From positions 1 through 53,355 of the forward strand of contig DATKZY010000240.1 of assembly GCA_035527715.1 (NCBI GenBank): a stretch of DNA of 53,355 nucleotides, in the 5' to 3' direction. Below are positions 34,136-42,488 of the stretch, in pieces. The stretch comes from DSUN01 sp035527715. GTDB taxonomy: Bacteria > Planctomycetota > PUPC01 > DSUN01. The position numbers were made by a program, and so were the translations under genes. The notes under the pieces were generated by a model, which had not been told where the DNA came from, searched no databases, and saw nothing but the letters and a program-made list of their open reading frames with translations. Each line of letters begins with the position of its first letter. The first letter of the stretch is position 1.

Positions 34136-35280
34136 TGTCTCTCCGTGTTTTCCGGCTGCGAGTAGGAGTCGAGGAAGGCGCTCTTGAATGCGGCGAGTCG
34201 CCCCTCGAGGATCGCCTGGCGGCAGCCACGCACCAGGCGCTGGTAAAAGGCCACGTTGTGCAGCGACGTGAGGACGGCGGCGGCGATCTCGCGGGCGTGG
34301 AACAGGTGCCGCAGGTAGCCGCGGGAGAAGCCGCGGCAGGCCGCACAGTCGCACGTCGGGTCGAGCGGGCGCGGGTCGTCGCGGTGCCGCAGGTTGCGCA
34401 GGCGCACGACGCCGCGGGCCGTGAAGGCGTGGCCGCTGCGGCCGTTCCGCGTCGGCAGCACGCAGTCGAAGAGGTCCACGCCCCGCTCGATGCACTCGAT
34501 CAGGTTGATCGGCGTGCCCACCCCCATCAGGTAGCGCGGCTTGTCGGCGGGCAGGTGGGGCAGCGTGGCGTCGAGCACGCGGTACATCAACTCGTCGCCC
34601 TCGCCCACGCTCACGCCGCCGACGGCGTAGCCGGGAAAATCCATGTCCACCAGGCGCTGGGCGCATTCGACGCGGAGGGGCTCGAAGACGCCGCCCTGGA
34701 CGATGGCGAAGAGCGCCTGGTCGTCGGGGCGACCGTGTGCCTTCTGGCACCGAGCCGCCCAGGCGATGCTGCGCCGCATCGCGACCTCGGCCGCGTCGCG
34801 CTCGCACGGGTACGGCGCGCATTCGTCGAAGGCCATGAGAATGTCGGGGCCGAGGACGTTTTGGATCTCCGTCGCCTTCTCGGGCGTCAGGGTGATCCGC
34901 GCTCCGTCAATGTGCGACTGGAATTCGACCCCGTCGTCGGTCACTCGCCGCAGCTCGGCGAGCGAGAAGACCTGGAAGCCGCCGCTGTCGGTGAGGATCG
35001 GGCGGCTCCAGCCCATGAAGCCGTGGAGGCCCCCGAGGCGGGCGACGACCTGTTCGCCGGGCCTCAGATGGAGGTGGTACGTATTGCCAAGGAGCATCTG
35101 GACGCCGACCGCTTCGAGCTGGCTGGGGAGCAGTGCTTTCACGGCTCCCTGGGTGCCCACGGGCATGAAGGCGGGGGTCTCCACCCGCCCGTGCGGCGTG
35201 TCGAGCCAGCCGGCGCGTGCGGCGCCAAGACCAGTAAGGATACCGAAGAGAGGCCGTTTCGTCAAATCACACCTGGGCAT
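34132..35280 (-). CDS. tgt: Queuine/preQ1 tRNA-ribosyltransferase
   Basis: A 382-residue tRNA-guanine transglycosylase, which swaps guanine 34 for preQ1 in tRNAs with GUN anticodons. Seen directly: TPAFMPVGTQGAVKALLP, NTYHLHLRPG, the catalytic Asp region ILTDSGGFQVFSL, VQGGVFEPLR, GVGTPINLIECIERGVDLFDC with the nucleophile Asp, and the zinc site CDCAACRGFSRGYLRHLFH. Gene order tgt-yajC-secDF is widely conserved in bacteria. The reading frame is preceded by 151 bases without a clear promoter. Confidence 0.96.
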   Translation of the reverse strand: MPRCDLTKRPLFGILTGLGAARAGWLDTPHGRVETPAFMPVGTQGAVKALLPSQLEAVGVQMLLGNTYHLHLRPGEQVVARLGGLHGFMGWSRPILTDSGGFQVFSLAELRRVTDDGVEFQSHIDGARITLTPEKATEIQNVLGPDILMAFDECAPYPCERDAAEVAMRRSIAWAARCQKAHGRPDDQALFAIVQGGVFEPLRVECAQRLVDMDFPGYAVGGVSVGEGDELMYRVLDATLPHLPADKPRYLMGVGTPINLIECIERGVDLFDCVLPTRNGRSGHAFTARGVVRLRNLRHRDDPRPLDPTCDCAACRGFSRGYLRHLFHAREIAAAVLTSLHNVAFYQRLVRGCRQAILEGRLAAFKSAFLDSYSQPENTERQ

Positions 35281-35431
35281 GGGATGTATCTGGCACTCGC
35301 GGCGTCACCTTCAGAGGCGGCCCAATCGTGCTCGTCGCCGTCCTCGTCGTCGTCGTCGAATCGGTTGGGCTCGGGCTCCGTCACGGGATTCGAGGACGAG
35401 GACGACGACGAATGGGACGCCGGGGTCAGGT
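35281..35431 (-). other. Gap between the SpoIID-like gene and tgt with inverted GAC/GTC tracts
   Basis: GTCGTC-rich (35338-35360) and GAGGACGAGGACGACGACG (about 35391-35409) stretches are near reverse complements and could fold. On the reverse strand the segment reads as an acidic peptide (RFDDDDEDGDEHDW) but has no start codon in a reasonable place, so no gene is called. Confidence 0.35.
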
Positions 35432-36673
35432 TCAGTGCGTTGCATAGAGCCGTGTGAGCTGTGCCCCGGGGTAGTAGTGGCGGAGGATCTCGGGGGCCGA
35501 GAAGTGCGCGTCGGCCATGCCCTTGCTGCCCCACTGGCACATGCCCACGCCGTGGCCGAAGCCGCGCCCCTGGAACTCATAGCCTTCCGCCGTGGCACGC
35601 AGGTCGAAGAAGGTGCTCGGGAGCTTCGAGGGGCCGACGGCGAGGCGGAACTCGCTGGCGGGCATGGCCGCGCTGCGCCCGCCGCCCAGGGTGACCGTGA
35701 TCTCCTTGGCGCGGCCCGTTGCCGTGCGGGCGCTCACCGCGATGCCCATCAACTGCTGAATGCCCTGGCCGCTCTTGGCCAGAGCATCGGCAAGCTCCAC
35801 CTTGGGGATCAGCCTCGTCCACGAGAAGTGCTTGGAGTCCTTGCAGTACGGGCACGCGACGGCGGACAGGGGGAGGAGCGGAGGGTCGGGGAAGACCTCC
35901 TGGACGGCCTCGGTGTGGCCGCCGCAGGTCGAGTGGTAGTAGCAACGGAAGAGCCTCATCTGGTACAGGAGCACCATGCCCGCCGTGCGGTCCACGGCAG
36001 CGTTGAGGCGGGGGTCCTCCTTGGCCATGCCCAGGTAGTTCTGGTCCATCACGGTCGCGTAGAGGTCGAAGGGTCCGTCGCGGCGCTGGGCCATGCGCCA
36101 CATGGCGTAGGAGCGGGCGACGACGGCCTGGGCCTCGAGGGCCGCGGCCGGCCAGCCGGGATAGGTCTCGCCGCCCAGGACGCCGTAGAGGTAGTCCTCG
36201 ATGGGCAGGACGTTGAGGAGGGCGAGCCGGCCCTCGCCCAGCCGCCGCACGGCCAGGTCGCCGCGGTAGCGGCGGCCGTCCACGGTGAGCGCGGCGCTGC
36301 CCTGGATGCGCAGCAGCACGGCGTCGTCGGGGAAATGGCGGTCGCCCACGATCAGGGCCGCCGCGGAGGACCGGACCCGTCCGTCGGCCAGCGGCGGGCA
36401 GTGGGCCAGCACGGCCGGCGTGCCCCGCGTGCGCGGGCCCCACGGCTCGATCGTGTAGGGGGCGGAGATGGCGAGCCCGGCGCTCGGCACGTTCTCGGCA
36501 AGGAGCACGCGGACCGGGCGCGCCGCTCCGCTCGGCGTGGCGATCTCGGAGGGCACGTGCGTCACCACCCTGCGCGCCACGCACGAGGGCGCCAGGCACA
36601 GCGTCGCCACGACGCCGACGGCCACGGCGGCCTGGAGTGCCCGTCGGATGGCTGCGCGGGTGGTTCTGGTCAT
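35432..36673 (-). CDS. SpoIID/LytB domain protein (amidase enhancer-like)
   Basis: A 413-residue protein with a signal anchor or lipoprotein-like N-terminus (AVAVGVVATLCLAPSC). The SpoIID/LytB domain shows VLPIEDYLYGVLGGETYPGW, LEAQAVVARSYAMWRM, YYHSTCGGHTEAVQEVF and the C-terminal FQGRGFGHGVGMCQWGSKGM. SpoIID of Bacillus is a lytic transglycosylase acting on peptidoglycan denuded of stem peptides. Non-sporulating planctomycetes and cyanobacteria also carry such proteins, with presumed cell-wall roles. It lies between queH and tgt. The start at 36673 has only a weak ribosome site. Confidence 0.85.
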   Translation of the reverse strand: MTRTTRAAIRRALQAAVAVGVVATLCLAPSCVARRVVTHVPSEIATPSGAARPVRVLLAENVPSAGLAISAPYTIEPWGPRTRGTPAVLAHCPPLADGRVRSSAAALIVGDRHFPDDAVLLRIQGSAALTVDGRRYRGDLAVRRLGEGRLALLNVLPIEDYLYGVLGGETYPGWPAAALEAQAVVARSYAMWRMAQRRDGPFDLYATVMDQNYLGMAKEDPRLNAAVDRTAGMVLLYQMRLFRCYYHSTCGGHTEAVQEVFPDPPLLPLSAVACPYCKDSKHFSWTRLIPKVELADALAKSGQGIQQLMGIAVSARTATGRAKEITVTLGGGRSAAMPASEFRLAVGPSKLPSTFFDLRATAEGYEFQGRGFGHGVGMCQWGSKGMADAHFSAPEILRHYYPGAQLTRLYATH

Positions 36674-36704
36674 CGCGTGTGCCCGCTTGCTTTGCCGGGG
36701 CTGG

Positions 36705-37319
36705 TCAGTCGCTCCTGGGCGCCGCCCGAGGGCCGGGCTGCCGTGCGCCGCGGTAGAGCTCGACCGCGGTGTCGCGGTAGCGCTCGTGCTCGCTGAAGAT
36801 GCAGCCGCAGTACTGCTGTCGGTAGAGCTGGAGGCGTCGTGCCTGCTCCATGCCCCGGTCGTGAAGGTGTCGGCGATCCGTGTCGTCGAAAGCGACGCCG
36901 TAGCGCCCAGCGGCCGCGTGCCCGAGGGTGCAGAGGGCGTCGCGATCCTGCTGGGGGCTGACGAGGAGTGTGGAGGTGAACCTGGGGAAGCCGTGCTCGG
37001 CGGCGTAGCGGGCGGTGGCGTCGAGCCGCATCGCGTAGCAGGCGTGGCAGCGCTCGGGGCGTGCCCGGCGAGCGCCGATGGCATCCAGGAAGCTCTCGAG
37101 GCCATAGGCGTCGCAGGCGACGAGGGGGAGGCGCTCACGGTCGGCGAGGACCTGGCAGGCCTTGAGGCGACGACGGAACTCGATCAGCGGGTGGATGTTA
37201 GGGTTGCAGAACAGAGCCGTGGGCACTACGCCGTCCTCGCGCAACTCGTCCAGCAGCGCGCACAGGCAGGGGGCGCAGCAGGCGTGGATGAGCGTGGGCT
37301 CAGTGGCCTTCGTCTTCAT
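36705..37319 (-). CDS. queH: Epoxyqueuosine reductase QueH
   Basis: A 204-residue QueH (DUF208) protein, which reduces epoxyqueuosine to queuosine in tRNA and replaces the unrelated QueG. Conserved cysteines are visible in IHACCAPCLCALL (near 10-22), RCHACYAMRLDATARYA and the C-terminal QQYCGCIFSEHERY; they carry the iron-sulfur cluster and a second metal. The ATG at 37319 overlaps the 3' end of the TPR gene by 20 bases. With tgt two genes downstream, two late steps of the queuosine pathway are encoded here. Confidence 0.9.
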   Translation of the reverse strand: MKTKATEPTLIHACCAPCLCALLDELREDGVVPTALFCNPNIHPLIEFRRRLKACQVLADRERLPLVACDAYGLESFLDAIGARRARPERCHACYAMRLDATARYAAEHGFPRFTSTLLVSPQQDRDALCTLGHAAAGRYGVAFDDTDRRHLHDRGMEQARRLQLYRQQYCGCIFSEHERYRDTAVELYRGARQPGPRAAPRSD

Positions 37320-38769
37320 CGGCGGGTTCGGACTCGTCGCCAGTCGGCAGCACGTGCTGCTCGGGTTCGAGCAAGTCCTCGTCTTCGTCCTCCTCGCCCT
37401 CGAGCGCGGTTTCCTTGAGCTGAAGGCCGTAGCGGGCCAGCTTCTCGTTGACCTCGTTGAGGGAGGTGCGGCCGAAGTTCCTGCTGGCAAGGAGCTCCTC
37501 GGCGGAGTGTTGGACGATTTGGCCGATGGTGGTTATCCCGAGGCGCTCCATGCACTTACGGCTGCGCATCGAGAGGTTGAGTTCGCTGATGGGGATGTTG
37601 AGCGCGGCCTGGTCGGCGGCGGTGGCGGCGCCGGCGATCGCGGCAGTGGCAGCGGCAGCGCTGGCCGCCAACTGAGCCGGGCCCTCTTCGCGGGCCTCGC
37701 CCAGGCGCAGGCCGCGGGCCTGCAAGACCTCTTTGATCTCCTGGAGCGAGGTTTCGCCGAAGTTCTTGGACGCCAGCAACTCGTCCTCGGTCATACTGCA
37801 CAGGTCGCCGAGAGTATCCAGGTTCATGCGCTGCAAGCAGTTACGCACTCGGACGGAGAACTCGAAGTCGCTGACGGGGATCTCCATGAGCTTCTGGCGG
37901 CGCTCGAGCTCGCGCTGGCGGTCCTCGTCGTACGTCATGTCGAGCGCGCCGTGGGCATCCTTGAGGAACATCCGCGCGCGCGGGTGCGTGGGGTCCACGC
38001 GGAGCACGCGGCGGTAGCATTCGATGGCGCGGTCGTAGTCGCGGCGGTCCTCGCACAGGACGCCGAGATTGATGAGGGCGTTGACGTAGAGGGGCGGGGA
38101 TGCGGCCAGGGCGGTGTAGTGTTCCAGCGCGCGCTCCTCGTCGCCGCGGAGCGCCTGGGTATAGCCGAGGCGGAGGGCCGCCCCGGGATGCCGGGGGTCG
38201 AGCTCAAGGGCCTTCTCGTACTCGGCGACGGCGTCCTCGTAGCGGCCGGTGAGGTCGAGGCAGAGGCCGACGAGGTAGTGCGTGGCGGGGTCGTTGGCGT
38301 GCGCGCGCGCGAGTGCCCGTGAGGTGGCGAGGGCGGCCTCGGGCTTGCCGTTCTTGGCGGTGGCCTCGGCCTCGCCGAGGGCGGCCAGGCGCTTGGTGGC
38401 GGCCTTGCCCCGCTGGGCGCGGGCGAAGGCATCCACGGCCTTGGTGAAGTGGCCGTTCTCCAGGTAGCACTGGCCGAGGAAGTAGTCGGCCTCGGTCGAG
38501 CCTGCCGCGGTGAGGTTGGCGATCGCCTCGTCGAGGCGTCCGAGGGCCCAGAGCCCCACGCCGATCACGAGCGCCGCGTCCTCGCGGCGCAGCTCCTTGC
38601 CCCCGATGGTGGGGTTCTCGATGAGCTCGATGACGAGTCGCTCGAGTTGGCGGCGGTGGTCGAGCGACTGGGCCTGCGCGGAGCGGAGGCGGAGGCACTG
38701 CGCCGCGTCGCCCTTGCTTCCGAGGAGGAGTTGCTGAACGTCAAGCTCCTGTGTGGTGGTCTCGGCCAT
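37300..38769 (-). CDS. TPR protein with two RNA-polymerase alpha-CTD-like domains
   Basis: A 489-residue soluble protein. Residues about 60-290 form TPR helices, for example ALVIGVGLWALGRLDEAIAN, TGRYEDAVAEYEKALELDP and RRDYDRAIECYRRVLRVDP. Two helix-hairpin-helix modules then closely resemble the RNA polymerase alpha C-terminal domain: FSVRVRNCLQRMNLDTLGDL...KNFGETSLQEIKEVL (about 300-352) and LSMRSRKCMERLGITTIGQI...RNFGRTSLNEVNEKL (about 397-450). The C-terminus is very acidic. The polymerase assembly domain is absent, so this is not RpoA. Similar proteins occur in planctomycetes; binding to UP-element DNA or to transcription factors is inference. Confidence 0.82.
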   Translation of the reverse strand: MAETTTQELDVQQLLLGSKGDAAQCLRLRSAQAQSLDHRRQLERLVIELIENPTIGGKELRREDAALVIGVGLWALGRLDEAIANLTAAGSTEADYFLGQCYLENGHFTKAVDAFARAQRGKAATKRLAALGEAEATAKNGKPEAALATSRALARAHANDPATHYLVGLCLDLTGRYEDAVAEYEKALELDPRHPGAALRLGYTQALRGDEERALEHYTALAASPPLYVNALINLGVLCEDRRDYDRAIECYRRVLRVDPTHPRARMFLKDAHGALDMTYDEDRQRELERRQKLMEIPVSDFEFSVRVRNCLQRMNLDTLGDLCSMTEDELLASKNFGETSLQEIKEVLQARGLRLGEAREEGPAQLAASAAAATAAIAGAATAADQAALNIPISELNLSMRSRKCMERLGITTIGQIVQHSAEELLASRNFGRTSLNEVNEKLARYGLQLKETALEGEEDEDEDLLEPEQHVLPTGDESEPADEDEGH

Positions 38770-38836
38770 GCTTCGCTTGCCCCTTTATTGACGCAGCGGA
38801 GTGCCAGGGCGGGTTCAGATGCCGTGTAAACCCCTA

Positions 38837-38864
38837 ATTATATGGAAGGGCGGCTGATTTGCAA
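38837..38864 (-). promoter_or_regulatory. Promoter of the TPR/queH/SpoIID cluster
   Basis: On the reverse strand TTGCAA (38859-38864), a 16-base spacer and a perfect TATAAT (38837-38842) lie about 67 bases before the ATG at 38769. Confidence 0.6.
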
Positions 38865-38879
38865 GGAAAAGTTATGCGT

Positions 38880-38909
38880 TTGACAGCCAGCCCGGCCTTC
38901 TGCTATCTT
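38880..38909 (+). promoter_or_regulatory. Promoter of the DUF362 / iron-sulfur genes
   Basis: A perfect TTGACA (38880-38885), an 18-base spacer and TATCTT (38904-38909) lie 36 bases before the DUF362 ATG. It is divergent from, and only 15 bases away from, the TPR-cluster promoter, so one regulator could affect both. Confidence 0.55.
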
Positions 38910-38945
38910 ACCCTGCCAGGCCCTGGTCGTGGCTGGAGGATCGGG

Positions 38946-39908
38946 ATGAAGGCCGAGATGTCGCGCCGGAGTTTTGTCGTCGGCACCGCCGTCGTGGCCG
39001 GCAGCGCCTTCGGGCTCGGGCTGTGGCGGCGATCGCGCTCCAGGGGCCGGGTGCTCAAGGCCGCTGCGCCGTGCGCGCTGGCGCTCGGGCCAGGGAAGCT
39101 GGTCGTCGCCAGGGGAGGGGACCCCGCCCAGAACGTGCGCCGCGCGCTGGATGCCGCCGGGGGCCTGAAGGCCCTGGTCAAGGGCCGGCAGACGGTGGTT
39201 ATCAAGCCCAACATGGCCTGGGACCTCCCGCCCGACACCGGGGCCAACGCCAATCCCGCCACGGTGGCGGCTGTCGTGGCGCTGTGCCGCGAGGCCAGCC
39301 CCGACGCCCGCGTGGTCGTGTTCGACCGCACGATGGCGCGCGACCCCGCCGGCCCCTACCGCACCAGCGGCATCGCCGACGCCGTCCGCAAGGCGGGCGG
39401 CACGGTGCACGTTGTGGATGAGAACCGGTTCCACGAGGTCGCGATTCCCGACGCCTTTGCCCTCGAGCGATGGTCCTTCTACGAGCTGGTCCTGTTTCAG
39501 GACCAGGTGGACGTGTTGATCAACATCCCGGCGGCGAAGACCCACAGCACGTCGGGGCTGACCCTGGGGATGAAGAACGTCTTTGGCATGGTCGGCGGCG
39601 AGCGCGGCCAGCTCCACCAGCAGATCCACGAGAAGATCGCCGACCTCAACCGCGTGGTGAAGGTGGACCTGACGATTCTCGACGCCACGCGCGTGATGTT
39701 CCGCAACGGCCCGAACAGCCCCCGGCGGTCGGACGTCGACGCTACGCCCGAGCGGGCGCAGCGGATCGTGGTCGGCACCGACCCCGTGGCGGTGGACGCC
39801 TATGCGGCCAAGGAGCTGTTCGGGCGCGACCCGGCCGACGTCGGCTTCATCCGTCTGGGCGCGGAGGCCGGGCTGGGAGACATGAAGTTCACTGTGAGGG
39901 AAGCATGA
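38946..39908 (+). CDS. Tat-signal DUF362 protein
   Basis: A 320-residue protein with a twin-arginine-type N-terminus (MSRRSFVVGTAVVAGSAFG) and the DUF362 core. It has RGGDPAQNVRRALDAAGGLK, TVVIKPNMAW, DVLINIPAAKTHSTSGLTLGMKNVFG and RIVVGTDPVAVDAYAAKEL. DUF362 proteins are often fused to or encoded with ferredoxins, and their reaction is not settled. GGAGGA sits seven bases before the ATG at 38946. The iron-sulfur membrane protein follows after a repeat element. Confidence 0.85.
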   Translation: MKAEMSRRSFVVGTAVVAGSAFGLGLWRRSRSRGRVLKAAAPCALALGPGKLVVARGGDPAQNVRRALDAAGGLKALVKGRQTVVIKPNMAWDLPPDTGANANPATVAAVVALCREASPDARVVVFDRTMARDPAGPYRTSGIADAVRKAGGTVHVVDENRFHEVAIPDAFALERWSFYELVLFQDQVDVLINIPAAKTHSTSGLTLGMKNVFGMVGGERGQLHQQIHEKIADLNRVVKVDLTILDATRVMFRNGPNSPRRSDVDATPERAQRIVVGTDPVAVDAYAAKELFGRDPADVGFIRLGAEAGLGDMKFTVREA

Positions 39909-39920
39909 TGGATCCGGATG

Positions 39921-40006
39921 CGTGACCCGTGACGCGTGACCCGTGACCAGAGGAGAGAGCCCGACCGCTTTCGTCGCTCCTGTCACGCGTCACGCGTCAC
40001 GCGTCA
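39921..40006. repeat. GTGACGCGTGAC-type inverted repeat, copy 1
   Basis: The left arm (39921-39948) is a tandem of GTGACCC/GTGACGC units and the right arm (39981-40006) a tandem of GTCACGC. The 32-base centre begins AGAGGAGAGAG. Copy 2 at 51161-51244 has the same plan. This one ends eleven bases before the start codon of the next gene. Confidence 0.75.
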
Positions 40007-40016
40007 GGGGAAACCA

Positions 40017-42461
40017 TTGAGCAGACTCCGCTGGCTCACGCAACTCGTCACATTCCTGGTCTTCGCGGCGCTTCTCGTGCATGCCGCGGCGCTGGTGGGC
40101 AGCGCGCTGGTGCCGCCCGACGCGGTGCTGCGGCTCAGCCCGCTGGCGGCGCTGGCCACGATGCTGGGCGCGGGCGGCTTCATCGCGCGCTACGTGCCGG
40201 CGCTCGGCCTGCTCGTGCTTGCCGTGGCATTCGGGCGGTTCTTCTGCGGCTGGGTGTGCCCGCTGGGCAGCACGCTCGACGCCACCGACCACCTGCTCAC
40301 GCCTGCCCGGAAGGGCAGGAAGCCGACGCTGTACGACGGGCGACGCCTCAAGTACTACGTCCTGGCGTTCCTGCTCGTGGGCGCGGCCCTCGGCATCAGC
40401 GCCGCCGGCTGGCTCGACCCCCTGAGCATCGCCACCCGCAGCTACGGCCTGGTCGTCGTGCCCTACGTCGCCTGGCTCAGCGGCGGCGTGGGCCTGGCGT
40501 TCCGCGACCTGCCGGCCGGGCCTCTGGGCGACTGGTGGGCACGCGGCTCGAGCGCGCTCCTCGCCGGCGGCAGCGTGCCGACCTATCACCAACACGTCGT
40601 CTTCGCTCTCCTGTTGCTGCTTCTCCTCGGGCTCGGCGTCTGGTATCGCCGCTACTGGTGCCGCAACCTGTGCCCCCTCGGGGCGCTGCTGGGCGTCGTG
40701 TCGCTCAGGCCCCTGCTGCGCCGCTCGGTGAGCGAGGAGTGCAGCTCGTGCCACAAGTGCGAGCGCGTGTGCCCGATGGGCTGCATCACGGCCGGCGGCA
40801 AGGGCACCCGCAGCGGGGAGTGCATTCTGTGCCTGCGGTGCCAGGACTCGTGTCCGACGGACGCCATCCGGTTCACCCGCCGCCAGCCGCGGGAGCAGGA
40901 CGTGGCGGTGGACCTCACGAAGCGTGGCTTCCTGGCCACGATGGGCGCGACGGTGGCGGCGCTGCCGGTGCTGCGGATCAACCCCGAACGCCACGGCACG
41001 AAGGAGCGGCTGCCCGTCCTGCGCCCGCCGGGCGCGCGGCCCGAGGACGAGTTCCTCGCACGCTGCGTGCGCTGTGGCGAGTGCATGCGGGTGTGTCCCA
41101 CCCGGGCGCTTCAGCCCTCGGCGTTCGAGGCGGGCGTCGAGGGGCTCTGGGCGCCGCGCCTCGTGCCGCGCATGGGCTACTGCGTCTACCCGTGCACCGC
41201 GTGCGGCGCCGTGTGCCCCTCGCAGGCCATCGAGAAGCTGGCGTTCGAGGCGAAGCGCACCCGCGCCCTCGGCAAGGCGAAGTTCGACATGAGCCGCTGC
41301 ATCCCCTGGCGCGGCCACGCCCGCTTCCAGGAGGGCCTGGCCGAGTGGAAGGACTGCAATTGCGGCACCTGCGAGGAGGCCTGCCCCGTGCCCGGCAAGG
41401 CCATCCGCTACAACCGCTTCGTCGGCAAGGTGGGCGGCAGGGAAATCGTCATTGACCGCCCCTACGTGGTCGAGGACCTCTGCGTCGGCTGCGGCTTCTG
41501 CGAGAACGTGTGCCCCGTGGCCGGCGCCGCCGCCGTGCGCGTCGAAGGCCCGGCCGGCACGGCCAAGGTGGCCCCCGAGGAAAAGCCTCCCGGGCCCGCG
41601 GGCGTGGACCCCAACCACGCCCTCGCCCCCAAGCTCGACGCCTGGACGCGTGACGGCGAGGTCCGCGTCTACGTGGGGCCGAACGGCCTGTTCGAATACA
41701 TCAACGGCGCGGGCGAGCCGTATCTCACCTACGCCTTCGTGCAGGTCGCCGCCGCGAAGTACCGGCAGGAGCGGATGGAGGTGAACGCCGACCTCTGGTA
41801 CTTCCAGACGCCCGAGGAGGCGTTCGGCGCCTACAGCCGCGACTGCTCCGCAGGCGCCCGCGCGGTCGAGAAGCTCGGCAACGGCGGCGGCAGCGGCGAG
41901 GGCGAGGTGTGGGTGTGGAACGGCGCCCACTACCTCCACCTCGTGAGCCTCGGCAATCGGCCGGCCGCGCGCGGCGACCTGGCCGGGCTCGCAAAGGCCA
42001 TTCTCGCGCGGATGCCCGAGGGCGTGCCGAAGCTCCCTGCCGCCGTCGTCGCGCTGCCCGTGGCCCTGCGCGAGCCGACCAGCGTCCACTACTTCCACGC
42101 CGACCTCGCGGCGCCCGACGTGTTGCCCGCCGACCTCACGGGGCCGAAGGGCCTGGCGATGGCGGCCGGCACCCCCGCCGCCTTCGCCCGCTACGCCGAG
42201 GGCGGCAAGCCGAGCCACTGGATCGTCGTCGTCGAATACCCGTCCCCCGCCGAGGCCGGGGCCGCGCACAGGCGCTGCCTCGAGCTGCACGCGGGCAAGC
42301 AGGTCCCCGTGGACGCCGGCGCACCCGTGTTCGACGCGGGCGGCGGCAATCTCGTCGTCTTCCTCCAGGCTGGCCGCCGCATGGGCGCGGTGCTCAAGGC
42401 CCAGGGGCCCGACGCCGTGAAGAGGGCCGCCGCGGCGCTCCAGCAGTCCCTCTCTCAGTAG
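40017..42461 (+). CDS. Membrane polyferredoxin fusion (NapH-like + NapG-like + DUF6599-like domain)
   Basis: An 814-residue protein in three parts. Residues 1-300 have five or so membrane helices with NapH/NosR-type FCGWVCPLGSTLDATDHL and YRRYWCRNLCPLGALLGV, then ferredoxin motifs CSSCHKCERVCPMGC and CILCLRCQDSCPTDA. A second part starts with LTKRGFLATMGATVAALPVL, which looks like a NapG/MauM signal kept inside the chain, followed by CVRCGECMRVCPTRA, CTACGAVCPS, CNCGTCEEACPVPG and CVGCGFCENVCP. The last 270 residues (GPNGLFEYINGAGEPYLTYAF) resemble DUF6599. It should pass electrons across or along the membrane. The TTG start at 40017 follows AGGGGAAA; no in-frame ATG exists nearby. Confidence 0.8.
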   Translation: MSRLRWLTQLVTFLVFAALLVHAAALVGSALVPPDAVLRLSPLAALATMLGAGGFIARYVPALGLLVLAVAFGRFFCGWVCPLGSTLDATDHLLTPARKGRKPTLYDGRRLKYYVLAFLLVGAALGISAAGWLDPLSIATRSYGLVVVPYVAWLSGGVGLAFRDLPAGPLGDWWARGSSALLAGGSVPTYHQHVVFALLLLLLLGLGVWYRRYWCRNLCPLGALLGVVSLRPLLRRSVSEECSSCHKCERVCPMGCITAGGKGTRSGECILCLRCQDSCPTDAIRFTRRQPREQDVAVDLTKRGFLATMGATVAALPVLRINPERHGTKERLPVLRPPGARPEDEFLARCVRCGECMRVCPTRALQPSAFEAGVEGLWAPRLVPRMGYCVYPCTACGAVCPSQAIEKLAFEAKRTRALGKAKFDMSRCIPWRGHARFQEGLAEWKDCNCGTCEEACPVPGKAIRYNRFVGKVGGREIVIDRPYVVEDLCVGCGFCENVCPVAGAAAVRVEGPAGTAKVAPEEKPPGPAGVDPNHALAPKLDAWTRDGEVRVYVGPNGLFEYINGAGEPYLTYAFVQVAAAKYRQERMEVNADLWYFQTPEEAFGAYSRDCSAGARAVEKLGNGGGSGEGEVWVWNGAHYLHLVSLGNRPAARGDLAGLAKAILARMPEGVPKLPAAVVALPVALREPTSVHYFHADLAAPDVLPADLTGPKGLAMAAGTPAAFARYAEGGKPSHWIVVVEYPSPAEAGAAHRRCLELHAGKQVPVDAGAPVFDAGGGNLVVFLQAGRRMGAVLKAQGPDAVKRAAAALQQSLSQ

Positions 42462-42488
42462 CCGCCTCACGCAACGGAGAATCTCCTC

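Noticed and set aside
30197..34165. Long forward open frame of about 1322 codons opposite secDF, yajC and the tgt end
   Set aside because: It is antisense to well-recognised genes, is rich in Gly/Asp/Glu/Val/Leu in the pattern of complementary-strand reading of G+C-rich genes, and resembles no family.
35281..35431. Acidic reverse-strand peptide (RFDDDDEDGDEHDW) just before tgt
   Set aside because: No start codon or ribosome site lies in frame after the upstream stop, and the acidic run comes from GAC/GTC tracts; kept only as a gap description.
39921..40006. CRISPR-like reading of the GTGACGC tandem units
   Set aside because: Units are contiguous without spacers and arranged as an inverted repeat.
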